This document shows positions 38,901 to 50,600 of a stretch of 64,000 nucleotides of DNA, in pieces. Within the stretch, counting starts at the first letter, position 1; every line of letters starts with the position of its first letter. A model generated the notes under the pieces. It ran no database searches. It worked only from the letters and a program-made list of their open reading frames with translations, and was not told the origin of the DNA. The stretch comes from Thelephora terrestris (Eukaryota > Basidiomycota > Agaricomycetes > Thelephorales > Thelephoraceae): contig WIUZ02000009.1 of NCBI GenBank assembly GCA_015956445.1, positions 310,001 through 374,000 on the forward strand, read 5' to 3'. A program made the position numbers and the translations under genes.

Positions 38901-39303
38901 CCCTACTGCACCCTCGCCTTCTGGAGCCAAGTTTGCATCCGAGATATTCGATTGGGGTTCAGACGACACTCTCGCAGGTTCCTCCTCGGCCACTCCTTTC
39001 GACGACTTTGAATTCCTCGATAACTCTAGTCTCACCCAACCGCTCTCTGCTAGCTTGGGCTTTGACTACGGCTCGCTGGGGGTGGGTGGTCTCGGGGGGT
39101 TGGGGGATGCTGGGGCAGAGTTTGAGATTGGAGAGTTTTGGCAGAGTGTGAAGCCGTTGATGGAGCTGGGCCCCTTAGCCACGAATGGCACGTCCGAAGC
39201 AGGTGCGGGTGCAGGAAGGGTGCCGGGAGAAGAGGCAAAAGGAGGTGACGGTGATAAATTGGCCAGCGGAATGGTTGATTTGTTCGGTGGGTGTCTGGTG
39301 TGA
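35972..39303 (+). CDS. Long Ser/Pro-rich, largely disordered protein, family unknown
   Basis: The last exon is a single 903-codon frame (36592-39303), but its first Met directly follows an acceptor. A phase-0 intron (GTATGT..TATAG) joins it to an upstream exon with YPSFSKLSAKFGDYSPEFFS and VWVTGTISTGPDGSESLEVV. Another phase-0 intron (donor at ATG|GTATAT near 36122) joins that to YMVQNNPQYMLARSPTSVPV. The first exon and start (about 35972) are the least certain part. The N-terminal 200 residues look folded. The rest is rich in Ser, Pro, Thr and Lys, with basic clusters such as MKLNKRARSAAARKRKLEQM and KRRRNSSRTPTKW, and an acidic C-terminal part (FDWGSDDTLAG, FDDFEFLDNSS). This suggests a nuclear regulatory protein, which is only inference. 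Confidence 0.65.
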
Positions 39304-40367
39304 TTCGAGGTTGTTGTTTGACTTTGTTACTGTTCGTCGTTTCTGGTTGTAAGGTTTGCCCACATCTTGTTGTCTGTTTGTTCTGAGCTGTCATCATCAT
39401 CGATCTATCTTTTATCATCTTTGTTCTTTATTTCCACAGTATTTAGTGGCATTCGCTGTACAGGCACGCAACCCTTTGCTCGTTGATTTGTTTCGACTCG
39501 CATTCTAGCATTCCTATCTCTGTGTTCAGGACTTACAATGCTTGACATTTGGATCGAACCGTTATTTAAAGTTGTGTAGTTTGTTCGCAGCGTATCCGTC
39601 AATTCATCTGCATTCCCTCGGTAACACTTGCTAAGACCCACTCGGACCCTTGGATCCCCCGACAAGGTGACAGACAATGTGGGCCAGTTTACGTTTTCTA
39701 GGAGTAGTTGGGTAACTTTTAACAAGCTTACCAGCGCCAGCGGTTACTAAATGGGCTATTTGGCTTGCACGGCAAGGATTTCAACCCCAGGGGCTGTAGA
39801 AGCCCCCGAGCCTTTTACTGGCAGACTTTCCTGCGGTGAACAAGGTCAACTAAAAGGTGGAATCAAGGGTGCAACGGTAGCAACGGCAGTCAATTCGTGA
39901 AGAATCTCGTTGGTGTATTTATGACGAGAGGCCGGGAAGTAGGGAAAGATTTCAGCGCTGGACACGTCAAGGGCCTCGCAAAGATAAGCGCTTAGACCCG
40001 TAAAAAGCGCCCGCAAGGTCCCTCTTGTCCAACGTCGATACGAGGTCCGGTCTAGTAGAGGGACACGAGTAGTGCGGTGAGAAAAAGGTTGGGTAGAACC
40101 GAGTTGGCGATGCGCGACAGCAGAAGTGGGCGAGTAAAGCGCGAAGGCTATGGATAGAGGAGGGCGAGAGATGGGGGTCGAGAAACGGGAGGGGTGATCG
40201 TCTAGCTATGAGCCTCCCCTCTCCTCCGTTGGACGTTGGTACCGATCACTTTTTTTTTTCAAAGGTCACAGGGCGTCGTCCCCCTAGGTATCGTGCCCTT
40301 CCGAATCGCGTCCTCCTCGCCTCTAAATTCGAGGCTGGATTCCAGACTAAGGTCACAGACGATCCTC
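39304..40367. other. Intergenic region upstream of the F-box cluster
   Basis: No gene seen. A stem-loop GGGGCT-tgtaga-AGCCCC lies near 39789-39807. The stretch around 39700-39750 resembles the region upstream of F-box gene D (about 54205-54250), and 40031-40222 matches 28417-28745. Confidence 0.5.
40031..40222 (+). repeat. Upstream repeat shared with the DUF6535 gene
   Basis: Second copy of the sequence described at 28417-28745: GTCGATACGAGGTCCGG, GGTTGGGTAGAACCGAG, GAGAGATGGGGGTCGAGAAAC and GGGTGATCGTCTA occur in the same order. It ends about 145 bp before the F-box A start. Confidence 0.5.
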
Positions 40368-41842
40368 ATGCCTCACCCGATAGTCGAGATCAGCGAGTTG
40401 ACCCAGGTCGTCATCGACCACTGCCTCCTCCTCGGCAATGGGCGGAGCCTCGCATCGCTCGCGTGCACCTGTCGGGCTGTGGAGGAACAAGCTCTCAGCA
40501 CTCTGTGGTCAGAGCAGTCGTCGTTGGAGACTCTCATCAAAAGCACCTTGCCGCCAGGCATTTTGCACCCCTCCAACCCACTGCCAGGGGTGCGTTGGGT
40601 ATCATAATCGTTACTCGGCTCGCTGCTGATGCGTATATTTAGCCTACAGACGCAGATTGGGACAGGTTTCGACGATATGCGTCCTGGATGCGTCGGCTGG
40701 TCTTGGGTCGCGATTGTTTCCAATCAGTGATGTCTCTCGGCTTAACCGGCGGATTTTTGTGTCCTGGGCTGCGGGATTTAGACTGGAGTGCCGGCCGCCA
40801 TACCTTTTCGTTGCATTGGATTCTTCTCTCCCCAAAATTGACACGGCTCTCGCTTTCATACTCGGCCGTGCTCCGTCCACCCTCGGAGAGGGACCTTTCA
40901 ATCTTCCGATCAGCGATCATGGGATTGGACACTTCCCTTCTTCAATTCCTGTCCCTTCAATGGTGGATTACCGGAGAAACCGACGAGCAGATGGAATCTT
41001 TGGCCTCCTCCGTGGTCCTTCGATGCGGGGCTGCTCTCGAGCAACTATGGATACCTGCTCCCTTATCGGACACGGCGGTCCAACATATAATGCAACTTCC
41101 GAACCTGAGAGCGTGGGGCGAAGTGAAATGTGGGCCACCAAAGACACCAGATTTGACGCTACCCACCATCTTTCCACGACTCGATTATCTGTCCCTGTCG
41201 CGGCAAGTTTCGTTGGAGTGGATCACCTTCCTCACAACAACTGCGCGTCGCATTTCCTCGGGGCAGGATTCCCACCCACCACTCAATCATGGACCCGTTC
41301 AGAGGCTTGGGAGGCTAGAGGCTTTTACGTCAGTCAACCTCGACGCTGTTTTCATATCCCCCATTTTGCTATTCTGCCAGTTGACCTCCCTCAGGCTGAA
41401 CTCAGACTGTTGCCCCGTGGAGGGATGTGGATTCAGCTTGACGGACGACGACATCGTGGAGATCGCGACAGCACTACCTCGGTTGGAAAAGGCCCTGTTG
41501 GGAATCGCGTGTTCCCACAACTCGTGCCAAACCACCACCGCTTCCCTCGTCTCCTTTTCCACGCATTGCAGGGACTTGAAACATCTAGAGTTCCACTTCA
41601 ACACAGCCAATATTCGCAACGACCTCGAGTCGGTGTCGACGGACCCTCGACTCGACGGCCTCCCTTCACTTCGGACGCGCGATACTTTCCATCTGTCGCT
41701 ATCAGGCGCGCCATACACGATCGGGGAGGACGACGTAATGCCAGTGCTGAGGGGTTTTCTTAGGATTTTCCCCTCGCTCAACAAAATTAGTGGGCATTAC
41801 GCCCCCTGGAAGGATCTCAATCTTAGGCTTCGGGAGGCGTGA
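40368..41842 (+). CDS. F-box protein A of a five-member local family
   Basis: Exon 1 (40368-40589) codes a bare F-box: MPHPIVEISELTQVVIDHCL with the L-ACTCRAVEEQALSTLW block. A phase-0 intron (40590-40642, GTGCGT..TTTAG) leads to exon 2, PTDADWDRFRRYASWMRRLV, then about 390 residues of degenerate LRR-like sequence. Family landmarks in order are MGLDTSLLQFLSLQWW, VVLRCGAALEQLWI, HIMQLPNLRAW, FPRLDYLSLSRQVSLEWITF, FSLTDDDIVEIATALPRLEK, NSCQTTTASLVSFSTHCRDL, HFNTANIRNDLESVSTDPRL and GFLRIFPSLNKISG. Predicted to be an SCF ubiquitin-ligase receptor. Apparently intact. Confidence 0.88.
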
Positions 41843-42107
41843 CTTCCAAGTGTGTTCAACAGTTCTATAAGAATGCCTTTTTCAGTTAGCTTTCGTTCTC
41901 CATACAACAGTTAGTAAGAACTCTCAGTAGACATATTGTGGATGTCCATGTTGAGATGCCACATGCCACCCCTCAATGGTCTTTCATACCAAACTGAGGC
42001 GGAAGAAGATACACAAGGAATTGGTGTTTCGAAAGGTACTTCAGACGGGGAGTCTGCACGGAGCGCCCATTGCACACCCTCTTGCAGCTTGCACCAGATC
42101 AATTTCC

Positions 42108-43613
42108 ATGCCTCACCCGATAATCGAGATCAGTGAACTGACCCAAGTCATCATCGACCACTGCCTCCTCCTTGGCAATGAACGAAGCCTCGTATCGCTC
42201 GCATGCACCTGTCGGGCTTTGGAGGAACAAGCGCTCGGCGCTCGGCGCCCTGTGGTCAGAGCAATGGTCGTTAGTGACTCTCATCGACAGCACCTTGCCG
42301 CCAGGCATTTTCCCTCCCTCCAAACCACTGCCACAGGTGCGTTGGGTATAATGATCGTTACTTGGCTCGTTTCTGATGCGCGTTTTTAGCCTACAAACAC
42401 AGAGTGGGACAGATTTCGGCGATATGCATCTCGGATGCGTCGACTCACCTTGGATTGGCACTCCTGGATCTCAGCAGAGGTTTTTGACTTGTTGACTCTC
42501 GGCATGTCAGATGGAGTTGTGTGTCCTGAGCTACGGGAGTTGCGTTGGACGTCAGCCACCCCTCACACCCTTCCTTTCCATCGGCTCCTTCTTTCTCCAA
42601 AATTGACAACGCTCTCACTCGTGTACTCGTCCACCTGTTCCCCGGAGGAGGACCTTCCAATCCTACTACCAGCGATCAAGGGACTGGACACATTTCATCT
42701 CCGAGATCTACATCTTCAATGGTGCATCCACGAAGAAACCAAAAGGCAGATGGAATCCGTCGCCTCCTCCGCGGTCCTTCGGTGTGGACCTGCTCTCGAG
42801 AAACTGACTATACTTTCGCCCTTATCGGACGCGGCGATCCAACACATAATGCAGCTTCCAAACCTTAGCACGTTGTACGCGGTGAGTGGGCCACCGAGGA
42901 CGTTTGGTTCACCGCTACCCGACATCTTTCCCCGTCTTGATTATCTGGCGCTGGCGGAGGAAGTTTCATTAGAATGGCTCACCTTCCTCACAACAACAAC
43001 ACGTCGCACTTCCTCGAGGCAGAATTCACACCCGTCACTCAACCGTGGCCCCGTTCAAAGGCTGGGCGGTTTGCTTAGTTTCCCGGGAGCCCCCATTAAC
43101 GCCCTTTTCATGTCCCCCATTATGCTATTCCGCGGCCTAATTTTCCTCAGGTTAGCGTCAGCTTGTTCCATCACGGGAGGGTGTGCTTTCGGTTTGACGG
43201 ATGATGACATCGCGGAGATCGCGACTGCACTACCTCACTTAGGAGAGGCCGTGTTGGGAACCGTGTGTTCCGCCAACTCGTGTCGAACCACCGTCGCCTC
43301 CCTCGTCTCCTTTTCCACACGGTGCAGGAACTTGGAAGTCCTAGAAATTCATTTCAACACGGCAAATCTTCGCAACGACCTCGAGTCGGTGTCGGCGGAC
43401 CCTCGACTTGACGACTTGCCTTCACTTCGGACGTGCGATATTTTCAGTCTGTCGCTGTCAAATGCACCATATACCATCAACGAGGACGACGTTGTACCGG
43501 TGTTGAAGGGCCTTCGCAGGATCTTCCCTTCGCTCACCGAAATCAGTGGGAGTAGCGCCTGGAAGGAACTCGATCTAAGCCAAATTCGCGGGGACGTTGC
43601 GTTGCCGCTGTAA
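42108..43613 (+). pseudogene. F-box protein B, F-box exon broken by a 7-bp duplication
   Basis: Same start (MPHPIIEISELTQVIIDHCL) and second exon as its paralogs. At 42231-42244 the 7-mer GCGCTCG is present twice in tandem; genes A, C and D have it once in diverged form. The extra copy shifts the frame inside the F-box after EEQAL, so LWSEQ-type sequence is lost and the read runs through the intron to a stop. Exon 2 (from about 42390) is fully open for about 400 residues, with LTDDDIAEIATALPHLGEAV and the HFNTANLRNDLESVSADPRL block. Either a recent pseudogene, a sequencing error in a GC-rich repeat, or a gene expressed from an internal start without an F-box. Confidence 0.7.
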
Positions 43614-44459
43614 CTTGCTGCAACGAATGTAACATGTTGCAGATTACATTGAACCCCCAGTCCTTCTATGACATCGTGTTCAAGCCATTCACTACGTTTA
43701 TGTAGACTCGAAATTTGTTTTAGCGCTTAGTTTTTCTTCTTGCACAATACAGCCAGTCAGGTATACATGCGGGTCGAGCACTTCTGGCTCGTTTGAGGTG
43801 GAGGGTACATGACGTTTGTACAGATCGAGTCGAGTTCTAGCTTTCGACCAGGAGACACTCACCGGGGTCCGACCACCGCGCACAATAAATAAGGTACAGG
43901 GCCTACGAGCGGCACAGCCCGGGACGTACACTTCCGACGGTTTTGTCCAACTCGTGCACGGTGACTGATGTCGATTATTCTTCGGACATGTACTTAGATC
44001 AACTTTGCTATGTTTTACATGGTGCACAGGCAGAGGATCCGTAATTTACGAGGAGGTTACCGTGACTGATGTGATCTGTGACAAACGAACCGTAAAATCC
44101 TGTCGTTGGGTGTGGCGCTTATAATTATGTTCTCCAAGACCAGGTATACTAACGTCCCGGTAATTTGAGATCTCGATGCTTGGGCCCTGCAGCGCCCCCA
44201 TTTGCTATGCAGCAGTGATCCATCTGTGTCTCCTAGTCAATAGCGATAATTCGAGCAATGGTTGCACTTCTGAAGAATGAGGCGCGGGTGGATCCTTGCG
44301 TTGGCGCTTGTGGGTTCCTCACCCTCTTATGCATGCGGTTTCCATGCATGCGACCATGTGGAAGTCTCGTGCCCTCATACTGGACTACTCCCTCTCTTTT
44401 CCCTTTACCCTATCGCCCGCCACACTATTTTCCAGCAACAACTCCAGACGTTTGGCGAG
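43614..44459. other. Intergenic region, F-box B 3' flank and kinase 1 promoter
   Basis: The part near 43760-43880 (GCGGGTCGAGCACTTCTGGC, TACATGACGTTTG) is homologous to the 3' flank of F-box C (53770-53900). From about 44240 the sequence is the 5' end of the kinase duplication unit. No gene seen. Confidence 0.5.
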
Positions 44460-47455
44460 ATGCTCCCCAACGTTGGAACTCGCTCAGCGACAGTGGCGGC
44501 GTTGAACGCCGATATCGAAACCCTCACCGCCGCCCGAGAGGGCTTAGAGGTCTTCCCCGTGAAAGGTATGTTTGAAACCGTTATCACTGTCCTGGTTCCC
44601 GTCAGGGTACGAGTCTCCCTTTTGTCCCCTTTCTTGCGCTCACTCTCGGCCACATGTTCAGGACGAAATGATGGACAACGATGCGCTCGTTGAACTGGCT
44701 CAGTGTTGTACTAGAGCGTGCCTCGTGCTGAAGGCCGCGACGGAAGGTTCAAGTAACTTGAGTGAACCTGCCCAGAGGACAATCGAGAGTTTGGAAAAGT
44801 ATGTGTATTCCGCCCAGCCACCTCTGTTGAGACTAATGAAAAACACCAGGACTGTACGCTACATCCAGTCCAGGGTTGACGAACACATGCAGGGCGCCAA
44901 CTACCTTTCAGATCCCCGTTCTGGGTCCGCAGAGGCGTCCCCTGTCGTATGGAAGGCAGAGTTACAGAAGGCCTTGGACTCAATCGATGTATGCGATCAC
45001 CATCTTGGAATTACTACTGTTTCTAAATCACCCCAGCATTGTATGGAGGCAGAGGATGGCCCCTCGTCTGGCGGATATGAACGGCCCGCACAGCCGCCCG
45101 TCAACGCTCCTTCTCCTATCATGGTACCTTCCGACTCTGGTGAACAAGCCTTGCAGAGGTTGCTCAGCGGTGATACTCCCGAGGACGAGCTCGTCTCGTG
45201 TATCACGGAGGTCTTTTCGAGCAGGGAAGCAATTGACACGGTCGGTCATCTACAAGGAAGCAACGCCCAACTTTTTATTGATGCCGTTGACGAGGTATGA
45301 CACCACCCCCCAGTCCCTGTTTAGCCTCACTCTTAACCTCCCGCACCTATAGGCGTTGGAGAGGCATGACTTTCCGACACATACCCGAAACAGGTTCCTG
45401 GAATCATTGTACGGAGTGTGTGCTGGCCACAGTCTACTTCCAAGGTCGCTACAGATCGAGCTAGGGGTAAACCTAATGGGGTTTCCGTCGCGTAGTGGTG
45501 GGTTCGGGGAAGTGTGGAAACATGAATATAGGGGGCATCAGGTCGCTGTCAAGGTGTTGAAGGTGTACGAAGACAGTGACTTGCGAAAGGTTACTCGCGT
45601 GAGTCCCCAGCTGCCCTCCGATGCCCATTAAGCGTGCTGAATGTAATTCATGTAGAGATTCTGCAAGGAGTTCGTCACGTGGAAATATCTCCGTCATCCG
45701 AACGTGCTGCCATTGGTGGGGGTGATAATGTCTGGGAACCAGCTCATGATGGTGTCTGAATGGATGCCAAACGGCAACATCATCGAGTTCGTCAAGGCGC
45801 ATGAAAATGTAAACCGGCTCGAGCTTGTAAGTCGTGATTCAAGTTCCTACGATATTTGTTTCTCGTTTAAGATTGAATCGTTCTTGCAGCTTGTGGGCGT
45901 CGCAAAGGGCCTGGTTTATATGCACGAACAAAGGATGGCCCACGGAGATCTTAAAGGCGTACGTTCTCGAGCGCTAGGCCTAGCCTCCTTCTCTAACGAG
46001 TATTCCGAAGGCAAATATCCTCATCGATGGAGATGCCAATGTCCGACTAGCAGATTTCGGCCTACTCTCAATCATGTCAGACACCACAACCCCGGTATCC
46101 TCGAAATCGCTTACACAAGCCGGCACGCTGCGATGGATGAGCCCGGAACTCTTAAATCCGAAGAGGTTTAACCTCAAACGCAGTTGCCCGACGGAACGTT
46201 CGGATTGTTATGCGCTCGGAATGGTGGTGTACGAGGTCCTGAGTGGAGACGTGCCATTTTATCGCGATGGGACTCTTGATGCCGTCCTGAAGGTTCTCGA
46301 TGGCAAGCGCCCCAAACGTCCTCGAGGAGCGAAAGGGGTCTGGTTCAACGACAACACATGGGGTGTCTTGGAGCGTTGCTGGAAGTCAGCCCCAAGTGAC
46401 CGTTTGGAGGCCGCGTCCGTACTCCTTTGTTTGGAAAAGGGTTCGAGGTCGTGGTCACCACCTCAGGCGATGAATTTCGACTCGAGCGCTGAGGATAGCA
46501 CAGATGAGAGCGAATTTTTTTCATCGTCTCATGCGGCTCCGCTCAAGTCTTCGGGGGAATTGCCACGGGTAAGAAAACCATCGATTGTACTTGGCGTCAT
46601 GGGTGATCATAAACATCATAAGGCCAACAATGAGGCTAGGGAATCACATCGCGTCTCCCAAAGGGTATTCGAAAAGGCATGCATCTTTTTCTGACCTGTG
46701 GAAGTTTCGCTGAAGTCCTCTCAGCCGCCCTTAGGAGATCCTGGAGTGGGGGACCAGCTGCCACGTTCTTCAGAACATTTGTACAAGTCACCTTACGTCA
46801 ATGGGCTTCAAATCATAAACCTGCAATTAAGTTTTTTTTTTTGATCAATTAACAAAACACGCCTTTCAAACGTGAGGACATTACGTTTAACGTGACGGAC
46901 CATCGGAGCCGTAATTCACCGGGTCACCCCGAGATCTGATCGGTGATCCATGTTGATCCGCTGCTGTACACGCCGAACACCCTCGCGAGTCGCGTTGATT
47001 TCTACTTTTTGCCTTTTAATCTACAGTATTCGGAGCTACCCAAGTCACACAAATATCTTTACTGTACTCGAGACGCTTATACGAATCGTGCGGCTTTCTT
47101 TCCACCCCGCGTGTGATACAAGGAACGCTATCAACAGGCCAAGCCTCTGCCCCACAGAGTTATGAGGTCATACTGCCAGAACGCGAGGCGCTGGAACTAG
47201 GAAAGCATCCACGCGGTCGGTACTTATGCGAAGGCAAGGACTGAGCACAAAACTTTCGAGTGTCTGAAGCCCATGGTATCATCATGCTGTGGATATGCCG
47301 CCATCTCCCGTGTCCATAACGAGGTGTACTCGAGTTCTATTGTACATGAGCCAGGGACGTAGATAGAAAACAATACATCCCCTCCAATGCGGACAGAAAT
47401 CTTGGTCTCGCCGTTCCCTGAACTCTCTATCTGCCATGGAGCACTGCGCCTCTGG
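44240..47455 (+). repeat. Tandem duplication, unit 1 (kinase 1 and flanks)
   Basis: About 3.2 kb. It matches unit 2 (47456-50600) across the 5' flank (CCTCACCCTCTTATGC), the whole kinase gene with its introns, and the 3' flank (CCTTAGGAGATCCTGGAGTG, then CAATTAAG and a T run), to the end block CATTCCCTGAACTCTCT-like near 47430. Confidence 0.8.
44460..46694 (+). CDS. TKL kinase 1 with MLKL-like helical N-domain and CaaX end
   Basis: Eight exons and seven short introns, phases all consistent. The N-terminal part (about residues 1-125) is helical: TRSATVAALNADIETLTAAR, FETVITVLVPVRDEM, ALVELAQCCTRACLVLKAAT, and IESLEKTVRYIQSRVDEHMQ. Its layout resembles the MLKL/HeLo-like four-helix domain seen on many mushroom kinases. 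A linker follows, then the kinase: GGFGEVWKHEY, VAVKVLKVYE, HPNVLPLVGVIMSG, catalytic loop MAHGDLKGANILID (Gly for the usual Arg of HRD; Asp, Lys and Asn kept), LADFGLLS, and LRWMSPELL. The C-lobe is SDCYALGMVVYEVLSGDVPF, and GVWFNDNTWGVLERCW. The Ser/Asp-rich tail ends EKACIFF: Cys-Ile-Phe-Phe fits a CaaX prenylation box. All catalytic residues are present, so it should be active. The biological role is unknown. Confidence 0.85.
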
Positions 47456-47723
47456 GCGGGTTGCGATCATTCGAGTGGTTGCACTTCGGGCGAGCGAGGC
47501 GCGGTTTAGTAGACCGTGGACCGCAGAAGCTCGGCGCTAATCAACACACTTTGCGTTTGGCGCTTCGGATCCCTCACCCTCTTATGCGTGCAGTTGACAT
47601 GCATGCGACCATGCGGAGGACTCGTGCCCTCATATTGGACCACTCCCTCTCTTTCCCCCGTCCCCTCTCGCCCGCCACACTATTTTGCAACAACCTTTGA
47701 ACATCGGACGTTTGGCGATACAT
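46695..47723. other. Spacer between the tandem kinases
   Basis: About 1 kb. It holds the kinase 1 3' region with a T10 run near 46831-46840, unassigned sequence, and from about 47456 the duplicated promoter of kinase 2. No gene seen. Confidence 0.5.
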
Positions 47724-50600
47724 ATGCTCTCCAATGTTGGAATTCGCTCAGCGACAATCGTGGCGTTGAACGCCGATATCGAAACCCTCACCGCCGCCCG
47801 AGAGGGCTTAGAAGTCATCCCCGTGAAAGTGATGTTTGAAACCGTTATTTCTGTCTTGGTTCCCGTTAGGGTACGAGTCTCCATTCTGTCCCCTTTCTTG
47901 CGCTCATCGTCGGCCACACCTCCAGGACGAGATGATAGACGATGATGCGCTCGTTGAATTGGCTCGGTGTTGTGCCAGAGCGTGCCTCATGCTGAAGGCC
48001 GCGACGGAAGGTTCAAGTAACTTGAGTGAACCTGCCCAGAAGACAATTGAGAGTTTGTATAAGTATGTAAATTCCGCCCAGCCACCTCTGTCGAGACTAA
48101 TGGTCAACACTAGGACCGTACGCTACATCCAGTCCAAGGTCGACGAACACGTGCAGGGCGCCAACCACCTTTCAGATCCCCGTTCTGGGTCCGCAGAGGT
48201 GTCCCCTGTCATGTGGAAGGCAGAGTTACAGAAAGCCTTGGATTCTATCGATGTGTGTGGTTACCATCTCGGATTGCTACGGTTTCTAAACCATGTCAGC
48301 AGTGTATAGAGGCAGATGATGGCCCCTCGTCTGGCAAACCTGAACTGCCCGAACAGCCACCCTTAAACGCCCCTTCTCCTATCGTGGAGCCTCCCGACTC
48401 TGGTAAACAAGCCTTGCAGAGGTTAGTCGGTGGCGGTATTCCCCAGGACGAGCTCGTCTCGTCTATCGCGGAGGTCTTCTCGAGCAGGGAAGCAATCGAC
48501 ACGATCGGCCATCTACAAGCGAGTGACGCCCAAGTCTTTATCGACAACGTTGACGAGGTATTGCACCATTTTCCGATCGTTGGGAAATCGCGTTTGACCT
48601 CACTCGTGACCTCCCCCACCTATAGGCGTTAGAGAGGCCCAACTTTCCGGCACATACCCGCAACAGGTGCCTGGAGGCATTGTGTGGAGTGTGTGCTGGC
48701 CACAGTCTACTTCCAAGGTCGCTACAGATCGAGCTAGGGGAAAACCTAACGGGGGCTCCGTCGAGTCATGGTGGGTTCGGGGATGTGTGGAAACGCGAAT
48801 ATCGAGGGCAGCAGGTTGCAGTCAAGGTGTTGAAGGTGTACGAAAACAGTGACTTGCAAAAGATTACTCGCGTGAGTCCTCAGCTTTCCCCCGGTGCCCA
48901 TTGACGTGTTGACTGTAAACCATGTAGAAGTTCTGCAGGGAGTTCATCACTTGGAAATATCTCCGTCATCCGAACGTGTTGCCATTGGTGGGGGTGATAA
49001 TGTCTGGGGACCGGCTCATGATGGTCTCTGAATGGATGTCAAACGGCAACATTACCGAGTTCGTCAAGGCGAATGTGAACGTGAACCGGCTCGAGCTTGT
49101 AAGTTGTAATTCGAGTTCCTATGATATCCGTTTCTCGTTTAAGATTGAACCGTTCTTGCAGCTTGTGGGCGTTGCAAAGGGTCTGGTCTATATGCACGGA
49201 CAAAAGATGGCCCACGGAGATCTTAAAGGGGTACGTTCTCGAGCGCAAGCCTACCCTCCTTCTCTAACGAATATTCGTGAAGCAAAATATCCTCATCGAC
49301 GGAGACTCTAATGCCCGCCTAGCAGATTTCGGCCTACTCTCGATTACGCCAGACACCACAAACCCGGTATCCTCGAAATCGCTTACACAAGCCGGCACGC
49401 CGCGATGGATGAGCCCGGAACTCTTAAGTCCGGAGAGGTTTCACCTCAAACACAGCCGGCCGACGGAAAGTTCGGATTGTTACGCGCTTGCGATGGTGGT
49501 ATACGAGGTCCTGAGTGGAAACGTGCCGTTCTATCGCTATGGGACTTTTGAAGCTGCATTGAGGGTTCTTGAGGGGAAGCGCCCTAGACGTCCACGAGGA
49601 GCGAAAGGGGTCTGGTTCAACGACAACACATGGGGTGTCTTGGAGCGTTGCTGGGAGTCCACCCCAAGTGATCGTTTGGAGGTCGCGGACGTGCTCCTTT
49701 GTTTGGAACAGGGTTCGAGGTCGTGGTCATCGCCTCAGGCGATGGACTTCGACTCGAGCGCTGAGGATAGCACAGATGAGAGCGAAATTTATCCACCGTC
49801 TCATGTGGCTCCGCTCAAATCGTCGGGTGACTTGCCACTGGTAAGAAAACCATCTATCGTACTTGGCGTCGTGGGTGCTCATAAAAATCACAAGGCCAAT
49901 AATGAGGCGAGGGAATCACATCACCCGGTCGTCTCCCGAAGGGTAGTTGAAAAGGTGTGCATCTTTTTCTGACCCGTGGAGGTGTCACTAAAGTCCTCTC
50001 AGCCGTCCTTAGGAGATCCTGGAGTGGGGGACCAGCGTGCTTCAGAACACTTGTATAAGTCGTATTACGTCAATGGGCTTCAAACCATAAGCCTGCAATT
50101 AAGTTTTTTTTTTTTAATTAACTAACGGAACACGCTGTTCCAGCGCAGGACGTTCCAACTGAATACGTTCCACGGTCCGGACATGTACAGCCACCTGATC
50201 GGTGATCTATTTTTGACACGGCCGAACATCTTCGCATTTATTTCTGCTTGTTGCTTTTTAATTTACGATATTTTGAGTTATGTACCTGCAGTATCATTGA
50301 TCGTACTCGAAATGCGCATAGTGCATATACGAATCATTTTCAACCGCGTGCTTTATAATAAAGTCACCGTCGGCCAAGCCTCCTCTATCCACTGGGTTAT
50401 GAGGTCATACTGCCAGAACACGAGGCGCTGAAAAACATTCACGTGATCTACATGCTGCCATCCCCCGTGTCCGTAACGTGGTGTACATGAGGTCTGGTGT
50501 ATTCAAGCCAGAGCCGTAGATAGAAGAACAATACATCCCCTCCAATGTGGCCCAAAGTTTTGGTCTCGCCATTCCCTGAACTCTCTGTCAGTACCCCATT
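47456..50600 (+). repeat. Tandem duplication, unit 2 (kinase 2 and flanks)
   Basis: Second copy of the kinase unit, directly abutting unit 1. Homology in the 3' flank ends near 50600 at CCATTCCCTGAACTCTCTGTC. The T run after CAATTAAG is longer than or equal to that in unit 1. Confidence 0.8.
47724..49972 (+). CDS. TKL kinase 2 with MLKL-like helical N-domain and CaaX end
   Basis: Paralog of kinase 1 with the same eight exons. N-domain: RSATIVALNADIETLTAAR, FETVISVLVPVRDEM, ALVELARCCARACLMLKAAT, TVRYIQSKVDEHVQ. Linker: EDELV-type block reads PQDELVSSIAEVFSSREAID. Kinase: GGFGDVWKREY, VAVKVLKVYEN, MAHGDLKGQNILIDGDSNAR, LADFGLLS, PRWMSPELLSPERF, SDCYALAMVVYEVLSGNVPF, GVWFNDNTWGVLERCW. The end is EKVCIFF, so the CaaX-like tetrapeptide Cys-Ile-Phe-Phe is kept although nearby residues have changed. 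No frame break was found. Start chosen at the Met matching kinase 1 (MLSNVG against MLPNVG). Both copies keep the same unusual HGD catalytic loop. Confidence 0.85.

Noticed and set aside
40657-41763. 368-codon plus frame overlapping F-box A exon 2
   Set aside because: Out-of-phase shadow of the real exon, which matches four paralogs in the other frame.
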